Origin: Bacillus canaveralius
GTDB taxonomy: Bacteria; Bacillota; Bacilli; Bacillales; Cytobacillaceae
Length of the DNA: 64,000 nucleotides
Direction of reading: 5' to 3'
Assembly (NCBI RefSeq): GCF_002860125.1
Contig: NZ_PGVA01000044.1
Location: 1 to 64,000, forward strand
Shown here: positions 35,411 to 44,557 of the stretch, piece by piece
Numbering within the stretch: position 1 is the stretch's first letter
Layout of the letters: every line of letters starts with the position of its first letter
Translations under genes and position numbers: made by a program
Notes under the pieces: model-generated
What the model saw: only the letters and a program-made list of their open reading frames with translations
Database searches by the model: none
What the model was told of the DNA's origin: nothing

Positions 35411-36610
35411 ATGAAAGTAGAAAATAAGCAACACCGATTTTTACAGAATTTAACCGAGATATTACTTGTTTCAACGAAACTGGGGGTTTCATCGTTCGGG
35501 GGACCGATCGCTCATTTAGGGTATTTTCATGAAGAATATGTACGCAGAAGAAAATGGCTCGATGAAAAAAGTTATGCTGATTTAGTGGCTCTGTGCCAGT
35601 TTCTTCCTGGTCCGGCCAGCAGTCAGGTTGGGATCGGAATTGGTGTGATCCGGGGCGGGCTTCTCGGCGGCGTGTTAGCTTTTCTCGGGTTTACAGTTCC
35701 ATCGGTATTGGCATTGATCGTTTTTGCATTGATACTGAAAGGATTGCATATAGATGATGCTGGCTGGATCCATGGATTGAAAATCGTAGCCGTGGCTGTT
35801 GTAGCCCATGCGATTATCGGAATGGGCGAGAAACTTACCCCCGATCTGAAGCGCAAAATGATCGCCTTATTCGCGATTGTTACGACGCTTATATGGCAGT
35901 CTGCTTTCACACAGGTTGGAATCATCCTGCTCTCGGGATTAGTTGGTTATCTTATGTTTAAAGAGAGTGAAGCTGAAACTAAAGCAAATTTCCGGGTTCC
36001 AATTTCGCGCCGCTTTGCGATTCTTTGTTTGTTATTGTTTTTCGGACTATTGCTTATTTTGCCTTTAGCCAGGGAAGCAAACTCTTCAAATTGGGTAGCC
36101 ATGTTTGACAGCTTTTACCGCGCAGGATCGCTTGTTTTTGGAGGAGGTCATGTGGTTCTGCCATTGCTTGAACGGGAATTAGTTCCGTCCGGCTATATAA
36201 GCGAAGAAGCTTTTCTTGCCGGTTATGGTGCAGCACAGGCTGTTCCCGGCCCGTTGTTCACTTTTGCGGCTTACATTGGTGCCGTAATAAACGGATGGCA
36301 GGGTGGACTGCTCGCCACTATAGCAATTTTCCTGCCGGCATTTCTGCTGATATTCGGAACACTTCCTTTTTGGGATACACTTAGGCGTAACCCGAAAATC
36401 AGGGGCGCTTTAATGGGGGTCAACGCAGCGGTTGTCGGGATTTTGATTGCTGCTTTTTATGATCCGATTTGGACGAGTTCGATACTCGCACCAATTGACT
36501 TTGCGTTTGCTGCTATCCTTTTCAGCATGCTGGTGTATTGGAAGCTTCCGCCATGGATCATCGTCTTAACGGGAGCAATCGGCGGATCGTTGATCCAGTT
36601 TCTTCACTAG
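35411..36610 (+). CDS. chrA: Chromate transporter ChrA
   Basis: This is a two-domain CHR-family membrane protein of 399 residues that exports chromate. Each half has the family signatures: residues 25-60 contain SFGGPIAHLGYFHEEYV and FLPGPASSQVGIGIG, and residues 235-285 contain VFGGGHVVLPLLERELV and AVPGPLFTFAAYIG. About ten to twelve hydrophobic segments are visible. The ribosome site AAGCGGAGG precedes the ATG. A bidirectional terminator separates it from bioY. Confidence 0.9.
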   Translation: MKVENKQHRFLQNLTEILLVSTKLGVSSFGGPIAHLGYFHEEYVRRRKWLDEKSYADLVALCQFLPGPASSQVGIGIGVIRGGLLGGVLAFLGFTVPSVLALIVFALILKGLHIDDAGWIHGLKIVAVAVVAHAIIGMGEKLTPDLKRKMIALFAIVTTLIWQSAFTQVGIILLSGLVGYLMFKESEAETKANFRVPISRRFAILCLLLFFGLLLILPLAREANSSNWVAMFDSFYRAGSLVFGGGHVVLPLLERELVPSGYISEEAFLAGYGAAQAVPGPLFTFAAYIGAVINGWQGGLLATIAIFLPAFLLIFGTLPFWDTLRRNPKIRGALMGVNAAVVGILIAAFYDPIWTSSILAPIDFAFAAILFSMLVYWKLPPWIIVLTGAIGGSLIQFLH

Positions 36611-36633
36611 AGGCAACTATCCGAAACCAATAA

Positions 36634-36668
36634 AAGACAATGGATGAAAACTTTCAACCATTGTCTTT
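36634..36668. terminator. Bidirectional terminator between chrA and bioY
   Basis: AAAGACAATGG and CCATTGTCTTT form an 11-bp stem with T-rich flanks on both sides, between convergent genes. Confidence 0.85.
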
Positions 36669-36671
36669 AAA

Positions 36672-37268
36672 TTAAGCGACTCTATTTAAATTCTTAAACT
36701 GCCCTTTTGATAAAACAGTTATTTCAAGACGATGGGCTATCAAACCGGCGACTACTGACAGAATGATATCCTTCGGAAGGGGGACAACCATCCAGAGCCA
36801 GGCCATCTTGTAGGTAAATCCTTCTGGCGCGGCGAACCAAATCTTGTAAGCGGCATACATCCAATTCGTCCCGAACATATAATTAATCGCCATTCCAAGT
36901 AGTGCTGCGGTTACGAACATTGCGACACTTTTATTTTTACGAACGAGGACGCCGATCACATATGCCGTAAGTATATAGGAGAGAATAAATCCAAAAGTAG
37001 GGCTGAAAATAGTTGAAAATCCTGCTCCAAACTGTGCGAACACAGGTACACCAACTAAGCCAACAAACGCATAAACCGCCATCGACAGCGCTCCTAAGCG
37101 ACTGCCGAGAATCGCCCCGGCCAGTATTGCAATAAATGTTTGTAATGTGATCGGGACGCCACCAACCTCCATAAAAGGGACGATTGACGTAATATTCGCT
37201 CCGACAGCCATCATCGCTACAAACATCCCCACCAGCGTAATATCAAGAGCACGTAGTTTCTTGTTCAT
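36672..37268 (-). CDS. bioY: Biotin transporter BioY
   Basis: BioY is the biotin-binding S component of an ECF transporter. The 198-residue protein has about six hydrophobic segments. The family segment VPFMEVGGVPITLQTFIAIL and the region RLGALSMAVYAFVGLVGVPV identify it, as does FSPTFGFILSYILTAYVIG. No EcfA/EcfT genes are adjacent, as usual. The ATG at 37268 is used because GGAGGAACT precedes it. A candidate BirA operator overlaps its promoter. Confidence 0.88.
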   Translation of the reverse strand: MNKKLRALDITLVGMFVAMMAVGANITSIVPFMEVGGVPITLQTFIAILAGAILGSRLGALSMAVYAFVGLVGVPVFAQFGAGFSTIFSPTFGFILSYILTAYVIGVLVRKNKSVAMFVTAALLGMAINYMFGTNWMYAAYKIWFAAPEGFTYKMAWLWMVVPLPKDIILSVVAGLIAHRLEITVLSKGQFKNLNRVA

Positions 37269-37326
37269 CATAGTTCCTCCAAAAAAACAAAATTATACAT
37301 TAAAGAATAAGGGAATTGGTTTAGAT

Positions 37327-37357
37327 ATGTCAACTGAAAATAAAAAATAGTTAACGT
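37327..37357 (-). promoter_or_regulatory. Candidate BirA operator of bioY
   Basis: The plus strand reads ATGTCAAC, 15 bases, then GTTAACGT, close to the inverted BirA half-sites TGTTAAC and GTTAACA. On the minus strand TTGACA lies inside it and fits a -35 element with a weak -10 (TTATTC) 17 bases on. Biotin-dependent repression of bioY is expected from this arrangement. Confidence 0.45.
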
Positions 37358-37610
37358 TTTATCGGCTACAGGAATCATAACCGACATTATTGACTTATGT
37401 TAAAATTATGGTGTGGGCATGTATGAAATCGTAACATAAAAAAGCGATTATGATGGTATTTTAAATCGTTCATTGAAAAATAAAATCAACCTATTAAAAT
37501 ATGTTAGAAGTCAGAAAATTCATATTATTTTAAAATAACCAAGAAATGCTTTGATCAAGACTGTACATAACTTTGAGTTTGCGAAAAAATTTGTGCGGGA
37601 GGAATTTTCT

Positions 37611-38864
37611 GTGAAAAAAACAGGACAAATCGCGCTTGTCAGCATCTCGATTGCATTCACGTTAATCCAATTTGTTATTTTTAATGACCCCATTGAAAAA
37701 GAGGCAATTGATTTTATCCTTGCGACGGCAATAGCCTGGTTTGTCGGCTGGCACTTAGATAAAGTGAAATTTTATGCAAAGGAAAGAAGAGAAAGCGAAG
37801 AAAGCTACAAGCAATTGATTGAATCACTTCCAGAGTGTGTGATTATACATCACCATGGCATAATCCTTTATGTAAATAAAGCTGCTGAGGTAATGGCTGC
37901 TGCCAAAAACAAAGAGGAGTTAATTGGCCGGTCCATTTTTGATTTTCTTCCAAGGGAAGAGGACGACCTGGTAAAAGAGCGTATCGAACAAGTTTACAAG
38001 GAAAAAAAGCCGTTAATTAATTTTGAGCATAGAGTAACAAGGTTGGATGGAAAATCGATTTTTTTCGAAGAGTCATCACTCTATATTTTGTTTGAGGGCA
38101 AGGAAGCTGTTTTATCGATCGGCAAGGATATAACGGATCGGAAAGAAAAAACAGAACGCCTATTAGAAAAGTCTGAAAAACTCGCACTTGTCGGACAAAT
38201 GGCGGCAGGGATAGCCCATGAAATTCGCAATCCGCTCACTTCTATTAAAGGATTTATCCAATTGTTTCGTTCCAACAACAGCCAGGAAGAGTATTTTGAA
38301 ATCGTTTTAGCCGAGTTGGAACGAATTAATTTAATTGTCGGGGAATTTTTAGTTCTGGCTAAGCCAACTTTAATTAATTTTCAGGAGAAAAATTTAAAAA
38401 ATGTAATAGAAGATGTCGTGATGCTGATTAACACACAATCGATAATAAATAATGTTGAAATTTGTGTTGAGTTTGGTGCGGATATTCCAAACATCTCCTG
38501 TGAAGAAAATCAATTGAAGCAGCTTTTTATCAATATTTTAAAAAATGGTATAGAAGCGATGCCAATGGGTGGAACGATAGATTTAATAGTTAAAAAGAAG
38601 GAAGATAGGAAGGTTTCGATTCTTTTTATTGATCACGGGGTCGGAATTCCTGAAGAGCGGATCCCAACATTGGGAGAACCTTTTTACACGACGAAGGAAA
38701 AAGGTACTGGCCTCGGCTTAATGACCTGTTATAAAATTGTCGAAACGCATCATGGCGAATTGAACATTACGAGTAAAGTAGATCAAGGCACCACCATTGA
38801 AATCATATTGCCTGTCCTCAAAAAAGAAGGCATAAACGAAAAAATTACTGCTTTGCACGCCTAA
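37611..38864 (+). CDS. PAS-domain sensor histidine kinase (sporulation kinase type)
   Basis: This 417-residue kinase has two N-terminal membrane segments (about 7-24 and 32-47). A PAS domain follows (about 65-175, LPECVIIHHHGIILYVNKAA), then a HisKA domain with phosphoryl-accepting His203 in IAHEIRNPLTSIKGF, and a HATPase domain with NILKNGIEAM, DHGVGIPEER and GTGLGLMTCYKIVETHHGEL. No response regulator is adjacent, which is typical of orphan sporulation kinases feeding Spo0F. GTG 37611 follows GGGAGG. An upstream TTG at 37551 lacks a ribosome site. I cannot assign it to KinA-E. Confidence 0.8.
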   Translation: MKKTGQIALVSISIAFTLIQFVIFNDPIEKEAIDFILATAIAWFVGWHLDKVKFYAKERRESEESYKQLIESLPECVIIHHHGIILYVNKAAEVMAAAKNKEELIGRSIFDFLPREEDDLVKERIEQVYKEKKPLINFEHRVTRLDGKSIFFEESSLYILFEGKEAVLSIGKDITDRKEKTERLLEKSEKLALVGQMAAGIAHEIRNPLTSIKGFIQLFRSNNSQEEYFEIVLAELERINLIVGEFLVLAKPTLINFQEKNLKNVIEDVVMLINTQSIINNVEICVEFGADIPNISCEENQLKQLFINILKNGIEAMPMGGTIDLIVKKKEDRKVSILFIDHGVGIPEERIPTLGEPFYTTKEKGTGLGLMTCYKIVETHHGELNITSKVDQGTTIEIILPVLKKEGINEKITALHA

Positions 38865-38991
38865 ACCGATACTTTCTCTATCGTCTCTATTGAGCGTAAG
38901 AATATACTGATTTAACATACAAATGCCACGCAAAAGTTTAAAACCATTTGGAAAGGGAATTTTATATAGAAACGGCTAGGAGGGATAATTG

Positions 38992-39129
38992 ATGGCAGGA
39001 AAAAAATTGATGATGACAACGATAGCGTTAGGGACAGCATTTCTTTTACGAGATAAGAAATCCCGTCAAAAACTTAAAGAACAGTTTCAGGCCTTTAGTG
39101 GAAGGTCCGGCAAAAACAGATTTGAATAA
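38992..39129 (+). CDS. Small basic protein (45 aa)
   Basis: This 45-residue protein starts with a short hydrophobic segment (LMMTTIALGTAFLL, about 6-19) and continues as a basic tail (RDKKSRQKLKEQF). AGGAGGG precedes the ATG at 38992, and a terminator follows nine bases after the stop. The layout fits a single-pass or peripheral membrane peptide. The function is unknown. Confidence 0.6.
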   Translation: MAGKKLMMTTIALGTAFLLRDKKSRQKLKEQFQAFSGRSGKNRFE

Positions 39130-39137
39130 TTTTGTGA

Positions 39138-39163
39138 AACCCTTGAATATTCAGGGGTTTTTG
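39138..39163 (+). terminator. Intrinsic terminator after the 45-aa gene
   Basis: AAACCC and GGGGTTT with an inner TGA/TCA pair flank ATAT, followed by TTTTTG. Confidence 0.75.
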
Positions 39164-39273
39164 ATTGCAATTAACATTCCATAACCGATAAGCATGATGA
39201 AAAAATCCACAAGAGGATATTAAAGGAATAATGGGGAAATCCTAACCTAAAAGACTGTAAAAGAGGTGTGAGT

Positions 39274-39546
39274 ATGCAGCCTATTAGTGGACAGATAATC
39301 TCAGGTGAATTCGATCACGTTCACAACCATTTTTCCGTTCAAAAAGTGAAAAACTTATCCACCTTGTCAGTGTTAAACGAACAACAAATTTCGATGCTGT
39401 ACCGTTATTTAAAGTTGCATGAAAACGAAGAGGATGGCCAAATTGTGACGTTATACGACCAAATCCCTGTCATGTTAACACAATTTGAAACGAAATTACT
39501 GTTAAGGGATTTGGAAAGAGTCCAGCAGCTTTACAAGCAGTGTTGA
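39274..39546 (+). CDS. Uncharacterised protein (90 aa)
   Basis: This protein has an ATG at 39274 preceded by AAAGAGGTG. It is polar and helical in its second half (LLLRDLERVQQLYKQC), with no membrane segment, and ends on a Cys. The GTG at 39268 is a possible alternative start. No family is recognised. Confidence 0.55.
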   Translation: MQPISGQIISGEFDHVHNHFSVQKVKNLSTLSVLNEQQISMLYRYLKLHENEEDGQIVTLYDQIPVMLTQFETKLLLRDLERVQQLYKQC

Positions 39547-39652
39547 ATATTTCGGCTGCCGTCCAGAAATGTTCAAATGGTCGAAAATCCCATGATATTA
39601 TCCGCAGTCATGGTAATAATATTAGCGATTACGATGGAAAGAAGGGATCATG

Positions 39653-40327
39653 ATGGGATTGGAATGGTTTGATCGAGTAACTGGGGAGCTTCAGGATCAT
39701 CTTGAGTCATTGTGTGATAAATACGACCAGCTCGGCCACATGTCGATTGACAGAGGAGCACGTCATCCGCGAATTGAATTTTATGTCGAGACAACTGACA
39801 ATGACCGCGATTATTTTTGCACACTTTCATTTGACCCGCATAATGACGAGTTTTATATGGACACCTTTGACATTGAGACAGCACAAAATTCAAAAACGAT
39901 TCTCGCTGATATTGAGGATATTACTGACGCAGTGCATGAAAGCTTTCATGACTACATGAACGGCGATGACGATATCATTGGTGATTATGAACCTGCAGAC
40001 GATTTTGCCGGGGAAGAAGAGGAGTACTATATGGCGGAAGCAGAGCCGGACGGGGATATCATCAATCAAATTGATGTCGAATGGAAAACCCCTGAGGTCA
40101 CAGCATTTATGCATGAAGATGAAGTTGAGGTCACCTATCAATTTGGGGTCGTTGAAGAGACAGGTGATGGCGTCCTTCGCCGCGTAAACCGAATCTGGAC
40201 TGAAGACGATGACCTGATTAAAGATGAATCCAACTTTATTTTCAGCAAAGAAGAAGCTAATACGATTATCGCGCTGATTGCCACACATATGGATTCAATG
40301 AGTGAATTTAATTTTGACCAGCAATAG
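39653..40327 (+). CDS. Uncharacterised acidic protein (224 aa)
   Basis: This soluble protein is strongly acidic, with a central run around residues 104-130 (YMNGDDDIIGDYEPADDFAG followed by EEEEYYMAEAEPDG) separating two beta/alpha halves. The N-terminal half contains HPRIEFYVETTDNDRDYFC and the C-terminal half EVEVTYQFGVVEETGDGVLR. GAAAGAAGG precedes it, and a terminator follows. The acidic linker resembles that of two-domain proteins that dimerise. The function is unknown. Confidence 0.6.
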   Translation: MGLEWFDRVTGELQDHLESLCDKYDQLGHMSIDRGARHPRIEFYVETTDNDRDYFCTLSFDPHNDEFYMDTFDIETAQNSKTILADIEDITDAVHESFHDYMNGDDDIIGDYEPADDFAGEEEEYYMAEAEPDGDIINQIDVEWKTPEVTAFMHEDEVEVTYQFGVVEETGDGVLRRVNRIWTEDDDLIKDESNFIFSKEEANTIIALIATHMDSMSEFNFDQQ

Positions 40328-40342
40328 CAAACCCAATTTGAA

Positions 40343-40372
40343 AAAAAATCCCCTGGAGGGGATTTTTAATTG
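40343..40372. terminator. Terminator between the 224-aa gene and moaA
   Basis: ATCCCC and GGGGAT with flanking A and T runs lie between convergent genes, so it may serve both. Confidence 0.8.
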
Positions 40373-41398
40373 TTAGCCACCAATATGTGACATTTCGACT
40401 TTTTTTCTGCTGACATTTCTCTCTGGATTTTTATCGCGCATTTCAGAATAACGGTCATGGCGATTTTCCCATATACCTGTGACAATCTGCGCAAGTTCGT
40501 CATTCGATTTGTTTGCGCGAAGAGGGGTGCGCAAATCGTGACCGTCTCCTGAAAACAGGCATGTGTAAAGTTTGCCTTCGGCTGACAGACGGGCGCGGTT
40601 GCAGGTTGAGCAAAACGCTTCCGTAACGGATGATATAATTCCAAATTCACTGTCTGCTCCAAGATAACGAAATCTTGCCGCTACTTCGCCGCTGTAATTC
40701 GATGATATCTGCTCAAAAGGTAATACATGAGAGATATCTTCAAGAATTTCCCGCCTTGAATATACCTTTTCCATGTTCCATTTGTTTGTATTTCCGACAT
40801 CCATGAATTCGATAAAGCGCAAAATATGGCCTTCATCTTTAAAAAACTGTGCCATTGGAACGACCTCATGCTCATTGACGCCTTTTTGGACAACCATGTT
40901 AATTTTAATCTTCAGCCCTGCTTTTGCCGCTGCATCAATCCCTTTTAATACAGCATCAACTTTGACTCCTCTGCCGTTTATTTTCGCAAACAAATCATCA
41001 TTTAATGAGTCAAGGCTGACGGAAACACGTTGTAAGCCTGCTTGCTTGAGCTGCCCGGCATACTTGCTTAAAAGTACGCCATTTGTCGTCATCGCGATGT
41101 CATTGATTCCATCGATCTGGAAGATCTTTTCAATCAGCGCCGGCAGGTCTTTTCTCATTAATGGTTCACCGCCGGTAATCCGGATTTTCTTAATCCCAAA
41201 TGCACCTGAAAAAATATCGACCAGCCGCGTAATTTCCTCAAAAGAAAGCAACTGGTCCTTGGGTAAGAAAGGGAAGTCCGGTCCAAAGATTTCCGCTGGC
41301 ATGCAATACGAACACCGAAAGTTGCAGCGATCCGTCACAGAAATGCGCAGATCCCGCAATGGACGTCGCAGCTGGTCCTGCAGAAGTTTTTTCTCCAT
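40373..41398 (-). CDS. moaA: GTP 3',8-cyclase MoaA
   Basis: MoaA is a radical-SAM enzyme that starts molybdenum-cofactor synthesis from GTP. The 341-residue protein has the N-terminal [4Fe-4S] motif CNFRCSYC (Cys 25, 29, 32). The second cluster is at the C-terminal end ([18 protein letters not shown]). [11 protein letters not shown] and the terminal double-glycine (SHIGG) are also as expected for MoaA. It is transcribed three bases after fdhD stops, so the two are one unit. It probably supplies cofactor to the fdhF product at 44.6 kb. Confidence 0.93.
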   Translation of the reverse strand: MEKKLLQDQLRRPLRDLRISVTDRCNFRCSYCMPAEIFGPDFPFLPKDQLLSFEEITRLVDIFSGAFGIKKIRITGGEPLMRKDLPALIEKIFQIDGINDIAMTTNGVLLSKYAGQLKQAGLQRVSVSLDSLNDDLFAKINGRGVKVDAVLKGIDAAAKAGLKIKINMVVQKGVNEHEVVPMAQFFKDEGHILRFIEFMDVGNTNKWNMEKVYSRREILEDISHVLPFEQISSNYSGEVAARFRYLGADSEFGIISSVTEAFCSTCNRARLSAEGKLYTCLFSGDGHDLRTPLRANKSNDELAQIVTGIWENRHDRYSEMRDKNPERNVSRKKVEMSHIGG

Positions 41399-41401
41399 AA
41401 A

Positions 41402-42217
41402 TTATTTTACATCCTCTCTTGATGCCCTGGTCGCGATGATTCTTTCTGTATGAGAGTATACATTAAAGGAATTGCCTCTAATAAATCCGACTGCCGTGAT
41501 GTTTAAATCGTCTGCTAATTTAATGGCAAGATCAGTAGGCGCCGACTTTGACAAAATGATTCCTACTCCGATTTTTGCCGCCTTTAACAGTACTTCAGAT
41601 GAAATTCTTCCGCTAAAAGCGATAATTTTATCTTGCACCGGTATTCGATTTTGCACACAATACCCAAGGATTTTATCCAATGCATTATGCCGGCCGATAT
41701 CCGTTCGGTTAACAATCATACCATCTGGTGAAAACAGGGCTGCATTGTGAACTCCGCCAGTTTCCTGGAAAACAACACTATTATCCTGAAGCGCTTTCAT
41801 GAACAGAATACACTGTTGTGGCGTCAAGGTAATTTTTGATGTAGAAGTTTTAGCTGTTTTTGCATCATTATAAAAATAAAACTGTCTGCTTTTTCCGCAG
41901 CAGGAGCCGATAAATCTTTTTGAATAAAATTGCTGGCTTACAGGTATCTCTTTTGCTGTTTCGACATAAGCAAAACCTTTGCTTTCGTCGATGTGCAGTT
42001 CTTTGACATCGTCGTGAAAACGGATAACTCCTTCTGACGCTAAAAAGCCGAAAATAAGCTCTTCCAAGTTTTTCGGAGTACAGACCATTGTTGCGAATTC
42101 GGAGCCATTGAGCATAACTGTCAAAGGGAATTCCGTGACGATTTGATCCTCTTTTTCTTGCAAGCTGCCATTTTCAAACTTTAAAATTTTATTATTACTC
42201 CTGATTTGATTTTCCAT
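41402..42217 (-). CDS. fdhD: Formate dehydrogenase sulfurtransferase FdhD
   Basis: FdhD transfers sulfur to the molybdenum cofactor and is required for active formate dehydrogenase. The protein (about 271 residues) has the segment FGFLASEGVIRF, the cysteine pair in SCCGKSRQF, and TGGVHNAALFSPDGM, RTDIGRHNALDKILGYC and FSGRISSEVLLKAAKIG, all highly diagnostic. The ATG at 42217 is preferred (AGGTGG eight bases before) over the ORF start 12 bases upstream. It is divergent from the OFA transporter gene. Confidence 0.92.
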   Translation of the reverse strand: MENQIRSNNKILKFENGSLQEKEDQIVTEFPLTVMLNGSEFATMVCTPKNLEELIFGFLASEGVIRFHDDVKELHIDESKGFAYVETAKEIPVSQQFYSKRFIGSCCGKSRQFYFYNDAKTAKTSTSKITLTPQQCILFMKALQDNSVVFQETGGVHNAALFSPDGMIVNRTDIGRHNALDKILGYCVQNRIPVQDKIIAFSGRISSEVLLKAAKIGVGIILSKSAPTDLAIKLADDLNITAVGFIRGNSFNVYSHTERIIATRASREDVK

Positions 42218-42381
42218 TTTTACACCCACCTGACGAGGATAACTGAATTACCCAAAATATTAGCACTAAGAAAATCTAAAATGCAAGTATTATTACTATA
42301 CCCATAGTGAAAATAAAAAAGCAGTTGTGAAAATTAAAATTAAATGATAAAATTTACTAAAAGTTCACCAATTTGTAACAT

Positions 42382-42530
42382 TTTAATCTCGGGATAGCGA
42401 ACCTGTTTTCGAGTTAAAATGAAGCAAAGTTTTGAAAGCGATTTACTGTTGGTATGCAGCAGCGTAACCTGTTGGCAGCTAACCGTCGGATCTTTTCCCA
42501 TTAATAGGGGAGGTTTGACGGTTTTTTAAT
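42382..42530 (+). promoter_or_regulatory. Leader with terminator of the OFA transporter gene
   Basis: Upstream of the transporter there is a hairpin TTAATCTCG...CGAGTTAA (42382-42416). Then comes AGCGTAACCTG (42461-42471), GGCAGCTAACC, and a Rho-independent terminator: AACCGTC (42481-42487) with GACGGTT (42517-42523), then TTTTTT. The same AGCG-ACCTG plus CTAACC combination occurs before fdhF. A terminator between promoter and gene, next to a conserved motif, suggests an attenuator or unknown riboswitch. Confidence 0.55.
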
Positions 42531-42559
42531 GAGTTTTTGAAAAAAGGGGAGTGTAGAGA

Positions 42560-43825
42560 ATGGAAAAAACAAAAAACAGATGGCTTATTGCCGCTTCAGC
42601 AGTGGGAATTCATATTTCAATCGGTTCTGTTTATGCATGGAGTGTTTTTACGAAGCCACTGGCAAGTGAATTTGGTTGGGACTTAACAGACATCAGTTTA
42701 ACATTCAGCCTGGCGATTCTATTTTTAGGCTTGTCTGCCGCTTTTTTGGGACATTTCGTTGAAAAATACGGACCAAGAAAGGCAGGAATCCTTGCAGCAG
42801 TCTTTTTTGGTGTCGGTGTTACCGGCTCAGGGCTCGCGATTAATTTAGAATCGTTGCCTTTGTTGTATCTTTTCTATGGGGTGTTAGGTGGAATCGGGCT
42901 TGGAGTTGGTTATATCGCTCCTGTGTCTACATTGGTCAAATGGTTCCCTGACAGAAGAGGTTTGGCGACTGGCCTTGCGATTATGGGTTTTGGGTTTGCG
43001 TCATTAATCAGCAGCCCGATTATGCAAAAGTTAATTGAGGCAGTTGGAATTGCCAATACTTTTTACATCCTGGGAATTTCCTACTTTGTCATCATGATTT
43101 CTTCGTCTCTTTACCTGGCTCCACCAAAGCAAGGCTGGATGCCGGCAGGCTTTGAGGAGAAAATGAAATCTGGCGCGGCTGCTGTAAAGAGGGATTTATC
43201 GCAACTGACAGCTAATGAAGCGATTAAGACAAGAAGATTTTATTACATATGGATTATGCTGTTTATTAATATTACGTGTGGAATTGCGATCATTTCTTCC
43301 GCATCACCGCTGGCACAGGAAAGCGTTGGCCTAAGCGCAGCTGCTGCTGCAGCCCTTGTGGGAGTGCTCGGAGCATTTAATGGTTTCGGCAGAATTGGCT
43401 GGGCATCAATTTCGGATTATATTGGCCGTCCGAATACGTACACCGCTTTTTTCTTAATTCAAGTTATAGCGTTCCCGTTAGTGACGATGACTGACAATCC
43501 AGTCATGTTCCAGATTTTACTGGCGATCATATATACATGTTATGGCGGAGGTTTTGCTGCCATCCCGGCCTATATTGGCGACTTGTTTGGAACAAAACAG
43601 CTTGGGGCAATCCATGGCTATATTTTAACGGCTTGGGCTGCAGCAGGACTAGTCGGACCAATGTTTGCTTCCAAGGTACGTGAAACAACTGGAACTTATT
43701 CGCAAAGTTTATTGGTGTTTACTGCTTTATTCGTGGTCGCATTAGCCGTTTCATTATTGATTCGCATCGATATCAAGAAGTTAAGCGAAAAGCAAAACAG
43801 CAGCAGCGTAAAAGCAGCAAGTTGA
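42560..43825 (+). CDS. OFA-family MFS transporter (oxalate/formate antiporter-like)
   Basis: This 421-residue membrane protein has about twelve hydrophobic segments. IGSVYAWSVFTKPLASEFGW, the loop GHFVEKYGPRKAGI, GLGVGYIAPVSTLVKWFPDRRGLATG and GAFNGFGRIGWASISDYIGR are typical of the OFA subfamily, whose best-known member exchanges oxalate and formate. With fdhD, moaA and fdhF nearby, formate or a related carboxylate is the likely substrate. The ribosome site AAGGGGAGTG precedes the ATG. Confidence 0.85.
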   Translation: MEKTKNRWLIAASAVGIHISIGSVYAWSVFTKPLASEFGWDLTDISLTFSLAILFLGLSAAFLGHFVEKYGPRKAGILAAVFFGVGVTGSGLAINLESLPLLYLFYGVLGGIGLGVGYIAPVSTLVKWFPDRRGLATGLAIMGFGFASLISSPIMQKLIEAVGIANTFYILGISYFVIMISSSLYLAPPKQGWMPAGFEEKMKSGAAAVKRDLSQLTANEAIKTRRFYYIWIMLFINITCGIAIISSASPLAQESVGLSAAAAAALVGVLGAFNGFGRIGWASISDYIGRPNTYTAFFLIQVIAFPLVTMTDNPVMFQILLAIIYTCYGGGFAAIPAYIGDLFGTKQLGAIHGYILTAWAAAGLVGPMFASKVRETTGTYSQSLLVFTALFVVALAVSLLIRIDIKKLSEKQNSSSVKAAS

Positions 43826-43927
43826 CAATATAGCAAATAATTGATTAACTTATAAAGCGATATCATTAGATGACACTGTTTGCATAGTGATTAACAAGAA
43901 AAGATTGTAATGAAGGATTGAAATGCA

Positions 43928-44287
43928 ATGAATAAGTATGAGGCAGAATTCAGCAACTTAGTACGTTCCTTTCGGAAAAAGCATATGGGAAAAGGTCCAG
44001 GTAAAGTGACGACCAAGTTTTGTAAAAACTGGGCAATTTGCGAGATGGAGGGCAATTTGTCCCCGGTTGAAAAATTTATTGCCAGTGCTGACGAAGGAAA
44101 ACAAATGCTTCGTGCTGCAAGAACAGAAATGGTTAAACAAATGTATAAGAAAAACACGCCTGTTGAAATGGAAGAATTTCTCCAGAGCAAACTGATCGAC
44201 TTGTTTGTCGATATTGACATCGATCGGGACTTTGGAATGTCGGTGTTTGTCTTTGACCAGGACATCGAAAAAAAGTTTTGTACATGA
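43928..44287 (+). CDS. DUF2294/MpsC-like protein
   Basis: This 119-residue protein belongs to the DUF2294 (MpsC) family: VRSFRKKHMGKGPGKV, CEMEGNLSPVEKFI, RTEMVKQMYKKNTPV, FLQSKLIDLFVDIDIDRDFG and FVFDQDIEKK. In staphylococci an mpsC gene is linked to the MpsAB bicarbonate system, but the role of stand-alone copies is unclear. Here it lies between the OFA transporter and the formate-dehydrogenase-like gene, so it may belong to formate or CO2 metabolism. The ribosome site is weak (AAGGATTG). Confidence 0.8.
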   Translation: MNKYEAEFSNLVRSFRKKHMGKGPGKVTTKFCKNWAICEMEGNLSPVEKFIASADEGKQMLRAARTEMVKQMYKKNTPVEMEEFLQSKLIDLFVDIDIDRDFGMSVFVFDQDIEKKFCT

Positions 44288-44292
44288 GTCAA

Positions 44293-44430
44293 TTTCACAA
44301 TATAATGAGCTAAACCAAAAAACGAATGAATTCTATATATTCAGAAGTATACCGTAGCAACGAATCATACTATCTTAATTTTAAGTCAATGTTCGTTTTT
44401 CAATTAAAGAATTGCTTTATGAAATTCAGT
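44293..44430 (+). repeat. Dispersed repeat of about 140 bp, copy B
   Basis: This is the counterpart of 11431-11570, in the same orientation, starting five bases after the MpsC-like gene. Shared blocks include AAAAACGAATGAA, ACCGTAG, CTATCTTAATTTTAA, TTCGTTTTTCAATTAAAG and ATTGCTTTATGAAATTCA. It is directly followed by the fdhF leader. Confidence 0.7.
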
Positions 44431-44455
44431 CATATAAAACAACTTTTGCTTATTG

Positions 44456-44537
44456 GGAGTTGGCACTTGGTAGCGAACCTGCTAAAGACTAACCACCGTA
44501 CACTCGGAGCTTCACGTGTATGGTGGTTTTTATTTTC
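44456..44537 (+). promoter_or_regulatory. Leader with terminator of fdhF
   Basis: GGTAGCGAACCTG (44469-44481) and ACTAACC (44488-44494) repeat the motif seen before the OFA transporter gene. They are followed by the terminator stem AACCACC-G-TACAC (44491-44503) with GTGTA-T-GGTGGTT (44516-44528) and T-rich sequence. It lies 20 bases before the fdhF start. This position suggests regulated attenuation of the oxidoreductase gene. Confidence 0.6.
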
Positions 44538-44557
44538 TACAAAGGAGTTATGGAAAA

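Noticed and set aside
44293-44535. T-box or known cofactor riboswitch before fdhF
   Set aside because: There is no T-box core (such as GGGTGGCACCGCG-like sequence), and no Moco, THF or S-box core is visible. It is left as an unassigned leader.
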